The notes under the pieces are model-generated. The model was given only the letters and a program-made list of their open reading frames with translations, did no database searches and was not told the DNA's origin. A program made the translations under genes and the position numbers. A stretch of DNA of 64,000 bases from Streptomyces sp. NBC_00690 (GTDB taxonomy: Bacteria; Actinomycetota; Actinomycetes; Streptomycetales; Streptomycetaceae), in assembly GCF_036226685.1 (NCBI RefSeq), contig NZ_CP109009.1:3596001-3660000 (forward strand). Direction: 5' to 3'. Shown piece after piece: positions 26,213 to 35,340 of this stretch (its first letter is position 1; every line of letters starts with the position of its first letter).

Positions 26213-28360
26213 TCAGGAACTGGTGAGGATGACGAGCTGTTGGGTCGCCCTGGTCATGGCGACATAGCGGTCGACCGCTCCTTCGATGCCGTCGCCGAAC
26301 GCCTCCGGGTCGACGAGGACGACCAGGTCGAATTCGAGACCCTTCGCCAGCTGCGGGGTCAGCGACCGGATGCGGGAGGTCTCCCGGAACGCGGGATCGC
26401 CGATGACACAGGCGATCCCGTCGTCGTGCGCGGCGAGCCATGCGTCGAGGATCGAGTCCAGTTCCTTGACCGATCCATGGACGACGGGGAGATCACCGCT
26501 GCGGATGGAGGTCGGCACATTGGCGTCCGGGAGCACGGCCCGGATGACCGGCTCGGCTTCCGCCATGACCTCTTCCGGCGTGCGGTAGTTGATGCTCAGG
26601 GAGGCCAGCTCGATCCGGCTGAGTCCAATCCGCTTGAGCCGTTCCTGCCATGACTCCGTGAATCCGTGTCTGGCCTGTGCACGGTCCCCGACGATGGTGA
26701 AGCTCCTGGACGGGCAGCGCAGCAACAGCATCTGCCACTCCGCGTCGGTCAGCTCCTGCGCCTCGTCGACGACGATGTGTGCGAACGGGCCGGTGAGGGG
26801 CTCCCGGTCGGTTCCGGGCAGCGCCGACTCGTCGACCAGGCTCTCCTGGAGGTCCTGCCCGTGCAGCATCGTCACCGCGCCTTCGCCGTCGGGATCGGCT
26901 GCGATGACGCTGTCGATGACGGCGGACATCCGCTCGCGTTCGGCGGCCATGGTCGCCTTGTGCCGACGCTTGAGCAGGGAGGTCCTGGGGTCACCGAGCC
27001 GTTGCCGGGCCGCGTCGAGCAGTGGCAGATCCGACACCGTCCATGCCTGGGGGTCCGGGCGCTGGAGCTTGGAGACCTCCTCGCGACTGAGCCAGGGAGC
27101 GCACATCCGCAAGTAGGCGGGCACCGACCACAGGTCGGACACGAGGTCGGCTGCTTCGAGCATCGGCCAGGCGCGGTTGAGGGCCCCGACGAGCTCCCGG
27201 TCGTGCAGCAGGGACTTGCGGAACAGCTGCGGCGAGAGGTCGCCCTGGTACTTGTCCATCAGGATCGTGACCAGCGCCTCCCAGACCTGTTCACGCCCTT
27301 CATTGTGCGGAGTGCCCGGTTCCGGTGCGTCGAACGCCTCGGCCCAGTCGTCGGCGCTCAGCCAGATGCTGGAGGTGGAGGTCGTGACCGTCATTCCCTT
27401 GCCGGGCGGCTCCTCGTAGAACCGCACGGCCGGCTCGATGGCCTTGACCATGTGCATGGACGACTTCAGCCGGACCACATCCGGGTCGACCTCGGCGACC
27501 GCTCGGACGCCCTCGGCCACGAGGTCCCGCACCGTGCAGGTCTGCACACCCTCCTCACCGAGGCTGGGGAGCACATCGGCGACGTACGCCAGATAGGGCT
27601 GGTGCGGCCCGACGAACAGCACGCCGCCGCGTCGGTGGCCAAGGCGCGGGTCGGAGTAGAGGAGGTAGGCGGAGCGGTGCAGGGCCACCACGGTCTTGCC
27701 CGTGCCCGGGCCGCCGTCGACGACGAGAGCACCGCGGGAGCCGGCCCGGATGATGGCGTCCTGGTCGGCCTGGATGGTGGCGAGCACGTCCCGCATCCGG
27801 GCGGACCGGTTGCTGCCCAGACTGGCGATGAAGGCGGACTGGTCATCCAGCGCAGCACGACGTTCCAGCCCGTCGGCGGTGAACACCTCGTCCCAGTAGT
27901 CGCTGATACGGCCACGGGTCCAGCGGTACCGACGGCGGCTGGCCAGCCCCATCGGGTTGGCATGAGTCGCTGCGAAGAAGGGTTCGGCCGCGGGGGCACG
28001 CCAGTCGAGCAGCAGCCTGCGCCCGGAGCTGTCGGTGAGGCCGAGGCGCCCGATGTACAGGGGCTCCCGATCGTCCGCCCCGACGATGTGGCCGAGGCAC
28101 AGATCCAGACCGAAGCGCCGCAGGGCACGCAGTCGTCCGGTCAGCCGGTGGACCTCCAGGTCCCGTTCCAACGCTTCCCTGCCGATGCCACCGGGCGCCC
28201 TGAGCTGGGCGTCGAGGCGCTCGGAGAGTTCGGCGATGGTCTGTTCGAGGCTCTCGGCGATCGCGGCGAAGTGCTGTTCGTCGTCGGCGATCAGTTGGGG
28301 GTCGGCCTTGGCCGCGAGCCGGTCAGGAAGGGCGAACGCGCTGGTGGACTGGGGGTTCAC
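26213..28360 (-). CDS. helR: HelR, RNA polymerase-rescuing ATPase (rifamycin tolerance)
   Basis: A UvrD/HelD-like superfamily 1 motor that removes stalled or rifamycin-bound RNA polymerase from DNA. The 715-residue protein has an N-terminal coiled coil (about 20-80) that in this family enters the polymerase channel, Walker A VDGGPGTGKT (about 214-223), Walker B IVVDEAQELTDAEWQML, and C-terminal helicase motifs (SINYRTPEEVM; KGLEFDLVVLVDPEAF; YVAMTRATQQLVIL). The GTG at 28360 has GGAG eight bases upstream. The RAE at 28587-28607 strongly supports HelR over the housekeeping HelD. Confidence 0.88.
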   Translation of the reverse strand: MNPQSTSAFALPDRLAAKADPQLIADDEQHFAAIAESLEQTIAELSERLDAQLRAPGGIGREALERDLEVHRLTGRLRALRRFGLDLCLGHIVGADDREPLYIGRLGLTDSSGRRLLLDWRAPAAEPFFAATHANPMGLASRRRYRWTRGRISDYWDEVFTADGLERRAALDDQSAFIASLGSNRSARMRDVLATIQADQDAIIRAGSRGALVVDGGPGTGKTVVALHRSAYLLYSDPRLGHRRGGVLFVGPHQPYLAYVADVLPSLGEEGVQTCTVRDLVAEGVRAVAEVDPDVVRLKSSMHMVKAIEPAVRFYEEPPGKGMTVTTSTSSIWLSADDWAEAFDAPEPGTPHNEGREQVWEALVTILMDKYQGDLSPQLFRKSLLHDRELVGALNRAWPMLEAADLVSDLWSVPAYLRMCAPWLSREEVSKLQRPDPQAWTVSDLPLLDAARQRLGDPRTSLLKRRHKATMAAERERMSAVIDSVIAADPDGEGAVTMLHGQDLQESLVDESALPGTDREPLTGPFAHIVVDEAQELTDAEWQMLLLRCPSRSFTIVGDRAQARHGFTESWQERLKRIGLSRIELASLSINYRTPEEVMAEAEPVIRAVLPDANVPTSIRSGDLPVVHGSVKELDSILDAWLAAHDDGIACVIGDPAFRETSRIRSLTPQLAKGLEFDLVVLVDPEAFGDGIEGAVDRYVAMTRATQQLVILTSS

Positions 28361-28586
28361 GACATCAGCTCCGATCCGAGGTCATTCCTGCAAGGTCCCG
28401 CGGCGGCGCAACTCCGGGAGGGGTCACGAGGTGCCCACGACCGCAGCACGAGCCCCCTCGCCGGCTCGACCGCATCGCACACCCCTCCCACTGCTCCCGC
28501 TGCACGGACTGACAACAACACACACACTTCGTGAATCTCCCATTTCCGCAGGATCCGGCCTCGGCCTGCGATTCTGCGGCACGACC

Positions 28587-28607
28587 GGGGGCTTGCCGCA
28601 AGCCCCC
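28587..28607 (-). promoter_or_regulatory. Rifamycin-associated element (RAE) of helR
   Basis: Half-sites GGGGGCTTGC (28587-28596) and GCAAGCCCCC (28598-28607) are separated by one base. On the minus strand the core reads GGGGCTTGCGGCAAGCCCC, matching the 19-bp RAE found upstream of rifamycin-inactivating and helR genes in actinomycetes. The element makes the gene respond to rifamycins. Confidence 0.88.
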
Positions 28608-28654
28608 CCGTGCGCTATACGTTGTAAAGGGCGAGGGGTGTGCCTCGGTGCCTC

Positions 28655-28675
28655 GGTCACCTTCTGATGGTGACC
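28655..28675 (-). terminator. Hairpin between gtrA and the RAE
   Basis: GGTCACC (28655-28661) pairs with GGTGACC (28669-28675) around a seven-base loop, about 200 bp past the GtrA stop on that strand. No T-run follows. Confidence 0.35.
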
Positions 28676-28877
28676 CGAACAATCTGAAACGCCCTGCACG
28701 CCCCGCACGCCCCACACGCAGAACGCCCCGCAAACTGAACTCCCGCGTGATCTGAACACCGGACACTTCAGCCGGTTGCCCTTCGCCCCGAAAGCCCTCC
28801 CTTCCGGGAGTCCTCGTCGAGAGCGACTGCCGGGCTGCGGCGTACGGCAATCTGCTGCGGGGGGCTACCCGCCCGCT

Positions 28878-29345
28878 TCAGGCGGCGGGATCCATCGCCG
28901 AGGGCTCGGGCTTCTGCACCGGCTTCTGTGTCCCACCCCGGTGCGCCGGCCCCGACGGCTCACCGCCACCCCTGCCGTCCGGGCGCAACATGATCGTGCG
29001 GGAGACGACGAACGTGATGGGGATCGCCGCCGCCGCGGCGATGAGCGGCGCGTAACGACTCCCCATTCCCCAGACGTCGACCAGGAGGTACACACCGGCC
29101 GTGGTCACGGTGAAGTTCGCCGCGTTGGTCAGGGGGAACAGCAGGAACTTCCGCCAGGTCGGTCTGGTGCGGTAGGTGAAGTACGACGTCAGGAAGAACG
29201 ATCCGATCATGCTCAGTACAAAGGCGAGCACATGCGCGGCCACATAGGGCAGCCAGGTCAGCAGGATCAGGTACAGACCGTAGTACGTCCCGGTGTTCAC
29301 CGCTCCCACCAGGGCGAATCTCAGCAGTTGGCCCCGGACTTCCAT
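28878..29345 (-). CDS. GtrA family membrane protein
   Basis: A small polytopic protein of the GtrA family, whose members help flip polyprenol-linked sugars for glycosylation of cell-surface polymers. The 155-residue product has four hydrophobic segments (about 12-32, 35-58, 72-95, 98-120) with FALVGAVNTGTYYGLY, FVLSMIGSFFLTSYFTYR and NFTVTTAGVYLLVD typical of the family, then a Gly/Pro-rich tail. ATG at 29345 has GGAG eleven bases upstream. No glycosyltransferase is adjacent. Confidence 0.82.
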   Translation of the reverse strand: MEVRGQLLRFALVGAVNTGTYYGLYLILLTWLPYVAAHVLAFVLSMIGSFFLTSYFTYRTRPTWRKFLLFPLTNAANFTVTTAGVYLLVDVWGMGSRYAPLIAAAAAIPITFVVSRTIMLRPDGRGGGEPSGPAHRGGTQKPVQKPEPSAMDPAA

Positions 29346-29408
29346 GGTCGTGCCAGCTCCCCGTGCATCCCGACTCCGATGCCGCAGCATACGCCCGCGG
29401 GCCTGCGC

Positions 29409-30956
29409 CTACCGTGGCGGCCCGGTTGCGTGGCCGTGTTGCGGGCCGTGGAACTGTTGCTGGCGGCTGAGTGCCCGGCGCAGTTCGGCCGGGAGCTGGT
29501 GGTAGGGCCCGTACGCCCGCTCGGAGTCGAGCAGCAGCCCTTGCAGATGGCGTTGGGCGGCGGTGTGGTCGCCCGTCGCCAGCATCAGATTGCCGATGCG
29601 GTGCCGTAGGTCGAAGGCCCGGGCCTGCCCGGGGCTGCCGGGCTGTTCGTTCGGGTAGTGGGCCAGGATCGCGCGGTACTCGGCGAGGGCGGCGGCGGTC
29701 TCGCCGAGTTGTTCCAGACAGTGGGCGGCGTCGTAGCGGAACTGGAGCGTCTGGGCGTCGGCGGGGCCGGCTTCCGCGGTCCGGTCGTCGGCGAGCCGGC
29801 GCAGCTCGGGCAGTGCCCGGCGGTACTGCCCGTCGTCGAGCAGGGTGGTCGCGTACTGCTTGCGCAGGATCCTGACGACCGGGGAGTGCTCGCCGTGCTC
29901 GGCGGCGGCTGCGGGCAGGATGCTGCCGAGCGTGTCCACGGCCTGCGTGATGCTGCCCTCGCCAAGGAGTCGTTTGACCTCGTCGACGGCTGCGGCGACA
30001 TCGAGGCGCGGCGGCGGTGGAGAGGTGACGGCGGCCGGCGGTGCGGGGGTCCGGTCGGGCCAGGGGGCGAAGGGGCGCAGGAAGGGCCGGGTCGGGTCGA
30101 GCGGTCCGTTGGACGGGCCGCGCACGGGCAGCAGCGGGGCCAGCGCCTCGTACACCTCGTGCGCTCCGGACGGGCGGTGCTGTGGGTCCTTGGCGAGCAG
30201 CCGCAGGACGAGTGCCTCCAGTGGCTCGGGGACCTCGGGGCGCAGTCGGCGGATGGGCAGCGGCGGTTCGTAGAGGTGCCGGTGGAGCACGCCGAGGGCG
30301 GTGGAGCCCGCGAAGGGCACATTGCCGCTGAGGAGTTCATGGGTGAGGACGCCGAGTGCGTACAGATCGGTGTACGGGCCCACCGCGCCGCCCATGGCCT
30401 GCTCGGGGGCCATGTAGGCGGGGCTGCCGATGGGTGAGCCGGTGTGGGTGAGGCGGGTGGTGTCGGTGTCGATGACGGAGGCGACGCCGAGGTCGAGGAC
30501 GGTGAGGGTGCCGTCGGGCTTGACCATCACATTGCGGGGCTTGAGGTCGCGGTGCACGATCGGTACGGCGTGCACCGCGGCGAGTACGCCGCACAGTTGG
30601 GCGGCGACACAGACGGCCCACTGCCACGGGTAGGGCTCGTGTTCGGCGAGGTGGTCGGCGAGGTCGGCGCCCTCGACGTACTGCATGACGAGGAAGAGGT
30701 CGTCGCCGTCGTTGCCCGCGTCGTGGACGGTGACCAGTCCGGGGTGGGAGACCTGGGCGGTGACGCGGCACTCCCGGACGAACCGTCGACGCATCTCCCC
30801 CGCCGCGGTGGCTGCGGCCATGCGGTCGGGCCGGAGCAGTTTCACGGCGACCCGGCGATCGAGCCGTCCGTCGTACGCCGTCCACACCTGGCCCATGCCG
30901 CCCTGCCCGATGACGGTGGACAGTTCGTAGCGATCCGCGACGACGCGTCCGATCAC
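29409..30956 (-). CDS. Ser/Thr protein kinase with C-terminal helical repeat region
   Basis: A Hanks-type kinase without transmembrane segment, so cytosolic. The 515-residue protein has the Gly-loop IGQGGMGQVW (about 13-22), the Lys in AVKLL (about 36-40), catalytic loop VHRDLKPRNVM (about 135-145), a DLG where most kinases have DFG, and MAPEQA (about 173-178). After a Pro-rich linker (about 265-305), tetratricopeptide-like helices (about 315-480) follow, e.g. AAHCLEQLGETAAALAEYRAIL. The GTG start overlaps the stop of the upstream gene (GTGA), so translation is coupled. Substrates are unknown. Confidence 0.85.
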   Translation of the reverse strand: MIGRVVADRYELSTVIGQGGMGQVWTAYDGRLDRRVAVKLLRPDRMAAATAAGEMRRRFVRECRVTAQVSHPGLVTVHDAGNDGDDLFLVMQYVEGADLADHLAEHEPYPWQWAVCVAAQLCGVLAAVHAVPIVHRDLKPRNVMVKPDGTLTVLDLGVASVIDTDTTRLTHTGSPIGSPAYMAPEQAMGGAVGPYTDLYALGVLTHELLSGNVPFAGSTALGVLHRHLYEPPLPIRRLRPEVPEPLEALVLRLLAKDPQHRPSGAHEVYEALAPLLPVRGPSNGPLDPTRPFLRPFAPWPDRTPAPPAAVTSPPPPRLDVAAAVDEVKRLLGEGSITQAVDTLGSILPAAAAEHGEHSPVVRILRKQYATTLLDDGQYRRALPELRRLADDRTAEAGPADAQTLQFRYDAAHCLEQLGETAAALAEYRAILAHYPNEQPGSPGQARAFDLRHRIGNLMLATGDHTAAQRHLQGLLLDSERAYGPYHQLPAELRRALSRQQQFHGPQHGHATGPPR

Positions 30957-31645
30957 CGGCCCTGCTCCCTGCGGAGGTAGTCGCTCAGTTCGTCCAGTTC
31001 GGCACGGACCTGATCGATGCGACGGCCGTCGGCCGCGGGTGCCGGCGGCGCGGTGGGTGGAGTCGGTGGGGTGTTCACGGGCGGTACGGGTGCTGATGGC
31101 GGTGGGGTGTTCACGGGCGGTACGGGCGGATAGCCGTAGCTCGGGGCGGGACCCGCCGGCGGGGTGGGGGTCGGGGTCGAGGCGGGGTGCGGATAGCCGT
31201 AACCGGGGGTCGACTGCTGTCCGTACGTCGGCTGGGGGGCCGTGTAGGGGGAGGCGGGCGCCGGCCAACTCGGGGCAGGACGCTGGTAGTGGCGGATGTC
31301 GGCGACGAGGAAGTGCACGGGCACACCGATGGCCATCGCCAGGAGGAAGAGGAAGGCCACCAGATCGCTGCCGCTCATCTCCTCCTCCGCGGGCTTCGTC
31401 GTCTGACCGGCCTCGCTGACCTCGACGATGAACCCCAGGATGATGATCGGCAGGAGCAGGGATATGCCGAACAGCACCCAGTCGAGCGGGCGTCGCCGGA
31501 TGATCGCGATACGGAGCATGGCGCTCCAGGCGAGCAGTCCACAGCTGAGCAGGGAGAGCGCCACGAAGAGCACGCGGAGCGCGTTCAACGCGGCGGGCGA
31601 CGGCGGTCGACCGGGGGGCGGCGGGGCATAGCCGGGGCCGTGCAT
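30953..31645 (-). CDS. Small membrane protein with Pro-rich tail, coupled to the Ser/Thr kinase
   Basis: The 230-residue product has three hydrophobic segments (about 20-45, 55-75 and 90-112) and then a long Pro/Tyr/Ala/Thr-rich tail with repeated PPVNTPP. A short C-terminal helix follows (RIDQVRAELDELSDYLRREQ). ATG at 31645 follows GGAG. Its stop overlaps the kinase start by four bases, so the two proteins are probably made in equal amounts and act together. The C-terminal helix could dock to the kinase or its partners. No family recognised. Confidence 0.65.
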   Translation of the reverse strand: MHGPGYAPPPPGRPPSPAALNALRVLFVALSLLSCGLLAWSAMLRIAIIRRRPLDWVLFGISLLLPIIILGFIVEVSEAGQTTKPAEEEMSGSDLVAFLFLLAMAIGVPVHFLVADIRHYQRPAPSWPAPASPYTAPQPTYGQQSTPGYGYPHPASTPTPTPPAGPAPSYGYPPVPPVNTPPPSAPVPPVNTPPTPPTAPPAPAADGRRIDQVRAELDELSDYLRREQGR

Positions 31646-31916
31646 TCCTGCTCCTGATGGCCTGGGGACGAGGCTGGGTTAGGCATTGAGCGTATACATC
31701 GACGACGCCAACGGCTCCAGGGTTGTAGGGAGTGTGTTGGTCGATGCGCCCCGGTCGCCCTTTCCTTCACTTCTGTCCCACCTTGCCCCATGGAACGAGG
31801 CAGGTTCACGGCAGCCGTCACCGACTCCCCGTCGCCGGTGGGCCAGGCTCGGGGGCCGCCCACCGGCAATGGGAACCATCGTGGTCGTACGGTCCCGGCC
31901 CATCAGGGGCGGGCGG

Positions 31917-34055
31917 TTACCGGGGCCGTACGGTCCCGTCGGTGAGCCCGTCGTACAGACCCTGGACGAGTTGTTCCCCGAGCCGACCGGCCAGCCGCAG
32001 CGCGTCTTCGAAGGCCGACAGTGCCCGGAACCGTTCGCCGTAGCGCCGTTGGTCCGCCAGGGAGATCCGGGGCAGTTGCAGTCTGCGGACATCGAGGCGG
32101 GTGGCCGTGGATGCGTAGCTGCTGGCCTGGCGGGTGTTGACGGTGGCGCGGAGGAAGCCGGCGAGGAACCAGGGGTCGAGTGCGGCGGGGTCGGGGCGCA
32201 GCAGTTGGAGGTTGCGGCCGAGGACCGCGCCGGCCGTGGAGTCGTCGATGACCCGGACGACGGAGCCTTGTCCGAGCACGGGCACGACGACGTCCCCCGT
32301 CTCGACGCGCACCACTTCGCGCTCGGCGTCGCCGGTGCCGCTCGGGTCCGCCGTCTGGTCGGGCAGGGGTGCTGACGGCGGGGCGCCGGAGAGGACGTCC
32401 TGCTCGGTGAGGACCAGTGCACGGGTGGGAGCGGAAGGTGCGGAGTGGGCGGGGGCGAGCGCGGTCACGCTGCCGGCGCGGATGGTCAGGGCGCCCGCGC
32501 GGGCGAGTTCACCGAGGGTGGTGGCGGGCCAGGGGGTGGGCTGTCCGGTGACGGCGGGTGCAGGGGTGAGTTCCGCGGTGAGTTGCAGGGTGTCGGTGAG
32601 CCGGTTGCGCACACGCAGGAGGTCGTCGGCGTCGGCGCCCGTGGTGGCGGGCGGGACATGGCGGGCGGGGGCGAGGTCGATGTCGTCGTCGAGGAGTTCG
32701 ATGACGGGCACGGCCCGGCCGACCCCGGCGCGCTCGGTCGCGGGCGGGGTGCCGGTGGGGTCGTCGAAGGGGTGCCAGGCGTCCAGTACGGCCTGCTGGA
32801 CGGCCTGCCAGTCGAGCTTGTCGCGTCCGCCGCCGCTGCCTGCGAGTTCGGCGGTGTCCACGAACAACAGCTCGGAGGCGGGCGGCTGGTGGGGTTCCGG
32901 TTTCCGCAGCACCCAGAGGTGGAGCGGGATGCCGTAGGGGGGTGCGGCGCCCGCGGGCAGTGCGATCACGGCGCGCAGGGCTCCGCGGCGCAGCAGTCCG
33001 GCGCGGATGCGGCGGCCCGAGCGGCGGGAGGCCGCGGCGGGGGGCATCAGCAGGACGGCGGTGCCACCGGGGCGCAGCCGGGCCAGCGCGTGCTGGACCC
33101 AGGCCAGTTCGGATTCGGTACGGGCCGGGAAGCCGTATTCCCAGCGGGGGTCGTAGGCGAGTTCGTCGTGGCCCCAGTTGCGTTCATTGAACGGCGGATG
33201 GCACAGGACGGCGTCGGCCGCGGTGTCCGGGAAGGCGTCGGCGCGCAGGGTGTCGGCGGTCCGTGCGCGTACGGCGGCGTCCGAGAAGAGGGCGAGGCGC
33301 AGGGCGGTGAGTGCGGTCAGATCGGGGTCGAGGTCCTGGACGTAGAGGGCGGCGGGGGCCCGGCCCGGGTCGTCGGCGACCGCGCAGAGCAGATGTCCGG
33401 CGCCGGCTGCGGGGTCGAGGACCGTGCCTCCTGGTGGCAGGGCGGCGAGTCGGGCCATCAGCGCGGCGGGGCCGGGTGGGGTCAGCGTGTACTGGCGGAG
33501 ATTGACGTCGAGGTAGCGGCCGAGCAGGAACTCGTAGGCGTGGCGGGGGCCGAGTTCGGCGGCGAGTTCGGCGACGGACCGCAGGAGCGGTACGAGGGTG
33601 GAGGGCCCGTGCCCCTCGGCGTGGTGCTCGGTCAATCGGTGCAGCAAGGGGGCGCGGTCCTCACCGAAGCGGGCCGCGAGGGTCTGCTCCAGTGCGGTGG
33701 GGAGCAGTTCCGCCATCCGTTCTTCCGGTAGGGCGGTCAACTCCTGCCAGGTGGTGGGCCGGTCGCGGACGAGCAGGAGGACGCAACCGACGCGTACCAG
33801 GGCGGTCGCCGTGGTGGCGGGATGGTCGGCGAGCTGCTGCCAGACCCGCTCCCTCAGGGGTACTTCGGCGAGCTTGCCCTGGGTGCGCAGCCAGCCTTCG
33901 ACGTCGGCGAGCGCGAAGGAGGGGCTGGTCTCCGTACCGCCGACGGGTTTGGGGAAGTCGGGGTGTCGGCGGCGCCAGTTGCTGACCGCGGCGCGCCCCA
34001 CGCCGGCCAGCCGGGCGATCCCGGCGGCGGTCACCTCGCTTGCGTTCTCCGGCAC
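31917..34055 (-). CDS. Helix-turn-helix / N6-adenine methylase-like / specificity-domain fusion protein
   Basis: A 712-residue protein combining three parts: an N-terminal helix-turn-helix (TAAGIARLAGVGRAAVSNWRRRHPDFPKPVGG, about 9-40), a type I HsdM-like methylase (about 130-400), and a C-terminal part like a type I specificity subunit (QTADPS...RISLADQRRYGERFRALSAFEDAL). The SAM motif is TVLDPAAGAGHLL. Where N6-methylases have NPPY/F, this protein has CHPPF (H in place of N), so it may not methylate DNA. GTG at 34055 has GGAGG upstream. No restriction subunit is nearby; a regulatory role is possible. Confidence 0.75.
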   Translation of the reverse strand: MPENASEVTAAGIARLAGVGRAAVSNWRRRHPDFPKPVGGTETSPSFALADVEGWLRTQGKLAEVPLRERVWQQLADHPATTATALVRVGCVLLLVRDRPTTWQELTALPEERMAELLPTALEQTLAARFGEDRAPLLHRLTEHHAEGHGPSTLVPLLRSVAELAAELGPRHAYEFLLGRYLDVNLRQYTLTPPGPAALMARLAALPPGGTVLDPAAGAGHLLCAVADDPGRAPAALYVQDLDPDLTALTALRLALFSDAAVRARTADTLRADAFPDTAADAVLCHPPFNERNWGHDELAYDPRWEYGFPARTESELAWVQHALARLRPGGTAVLLMPPAAASRRSGRRIRAGLLRRGALRAVIALPAGAAPPYGIPLHLWVLRKPEPHQPPASELLFVDTAELAGSGGGRDKLDWQAVQQAVLDAWHPFDDPTGTPPATERAGVGRAVPVIELLDDDIDLAPARHVPPATTGADADDLLRVRNRLTDTLQLTAELTPAPAVTGQPTPWPATTLGELARAGALTIRAGSVTALAPAHSAPSAPTRALVLTEQDVLSGAPPSAPLPDQTADPSGTGDAEREVVRVETGDVVVPVLGQGSVVRVIDDSTAGAVLGRNLQLLRPDPAALDPWFLAGFLRATVNTRQASSYASTATRLDVRRLQLPRISLADQRRYGERFRALSAFEDALRLAGRLGEQLVQGLYDGLTDGTVRPR

Positions 34056-34268
34056 CTGTCTGCCTCCGTCACTCGTATCCGCTGGTCACGACCCCCTGTT
34101 GTGTCGCCGATCATACCGACCCGCACAAAAGAAGCCCCTTCACAGCGTGATTCAACGTGAACTCCATTCCCCATGTTGACTCGGTTCACAGTCTCTGTTC
34201 TTATTAACTCGTCGAACCGAGGGGCTGGCAGATGGTCCCGATCACACGTCTTGTCCGGGAGGACATTC

Positions 34269-35138
34269 ATGTCGCACTCCATGCAGCCCCCGCATGACAC
34301 CGCCCCCCAACACGGGGCCTACGTCCCACCGCCCCAACACATGCGCAACGGCCTCGGCACCGCCGCTCTGGTGCTCGGCATCATCGGGGCCATCACCGGC
34401 TGGATCCCGTTCATCTTCTTCCTGGGTGGTGGACTGGGCCTGCTCGCACTGATCCTGGGTCTGGTCGGCCGCGGTAGGGGCAAGCGCGGTGAGGCCAGCA
34501 ACAAGGGGGTGGCCACCACGGGCGCCGTGCTCGGACTGGTGGCGATGGTCGCCGCGACGGTCGGCATGGTCGCCAGCTTCAACGCCGTCGACGAGGGTCT
34601 GAAGGAGTTCGACAAGGCCACCAGCAGCACCGGCACCAAGGCACCCACCACCGACACCGGCACCGGCACTGACTCGGGCGACACGTCCAAGAGCAAGAAC
34701 AAGAAGAAGAGCAAGGCCAAGGGCGGCTCGGGCGGTGGCGGAAGCTCCGACGCGCTCGCGGCCGGTGAGAGCACCACCTACAAGGACGACCTGAAGATCA
34801 CCGTCTCGGCCGCCAAGAAGTTCTCACCGAGCGAGTACGCCATCGGTCACACCGTCGGCAACAAGGCGTACCAGGTCACCGTGACCGTCGAGAACGCCGG
34901 CGACAAGAAGTTCGAGTCGGCCCTGCTCACCGCGGACGCCCGCGCCGGTGACGACGGTGTGACCGCCGAGCAGATCTTCGACGACAAGGTCGGCGCCGGA
35001 TTCACCGGAACGATCCTGCCCGGCAAGAAGGCGACCGTGCAGTACGCCTTCGACGCCCCCGCCGCCGCCAAGAACCTCACCCTTGAGGTCAGCCCCGGCT
35101 TCCTGCACGACCCGGTCCTGTGGGAGCTCGCCCTCTGA
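34269..35138 (+). CDS. Membrane-anchored protein with DUF4190 and DUF4352-like domains
   Basis: The 289-residue product starts at ATG 34269 (GGGAGG six bases upstream; earlier in-frame codons lack this). Residues 28-110 contain two membrane helices with the DUF4190 pattern (GLGTAALVLGIIGAITGW...GLGLLALILGLVGRGRGKRGEA...GLVAMVAATVGMVA). A Thr/Ser/Lys/Gly-rich linker (about 130-175) leads to an extracytoplasmic immunoglobulin-like DUF4352 domain (about 180-289: ITVSAAKKFSP...YQVTVTVENAGDKKF). Function unknown; it is typical of Streptomyces envelope proteins. Ends with a long hairpin. Confidence 0.78.
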   Translation: MSHSMQPPHDTAPQHGAYVPPPQHMRNGLGTAALVLGIIGAITGWIPFIFFLGGGLGLLALILGLVGRGRGKRGEASNKGVATTGAVLGLVAMVAATVGMVASFNAVDEGLKEFDKATSSTGTKAPTTDTGTGTDSGDTSKSKNKKKSKAKGGSGGGGSSDALAAGESTTYKDDLKITVSAAKKFSPSEYAIGHTVGNKAYQVTVTVENAGDKKFESALLTADARAGDDGVTAEQIFDDKVGAGFTGTILPGKKATVQYAFDAPAAAKNLTLEVSPGFLHDPVLWELAL

Positions 35139-35173
35139 CCTCCCGGACGAGAGGTAACAGCCCTTCCACACGA

Positions 35174-35214
35174 ACACGGAGAAGGCCGCCCGCATCGGGC
35201 GGCCTTCTCCGTGT
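35174..35214. terminator. Long hairpin terminator
   Basis: A perfect 19-bp stem (35174-35192 with 35196-35214) with a three-base CAT loop, 36 bp after the stop codon of the DUF4352-like gene. Confidence 0.85.
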
Positions 35215-35340
35215 CCCCCAGTGCCGGAAGCCATCGAGGTCCAGGCCCGGCACCAACGCGACCCCGAACCCCGGGGAGCTCCCTACCATCGGTGACACAC
35301 CCCACCCCTGCTCCAACGCGTCCGCGGATCGCCCTGACCT

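Larger units (their letters stand above)
28361..28877. other. helR leader and GtrA downstream region
   Basis: This 517-bp stretch contains the RAE (28587-28607), the roughly 225-base helR leader, and a hairpin (GGTCACC 28655-28661 with GGTGACC 28669-28675) that may end the GtrA transcript. Short pyrimidine-rich repeats (CACGCCCC) lie near 28690-28730. On the minus strand TATAGC, just upstream of the RAE, could be a -10 element. No gene is supported. Confidence 0.55.
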
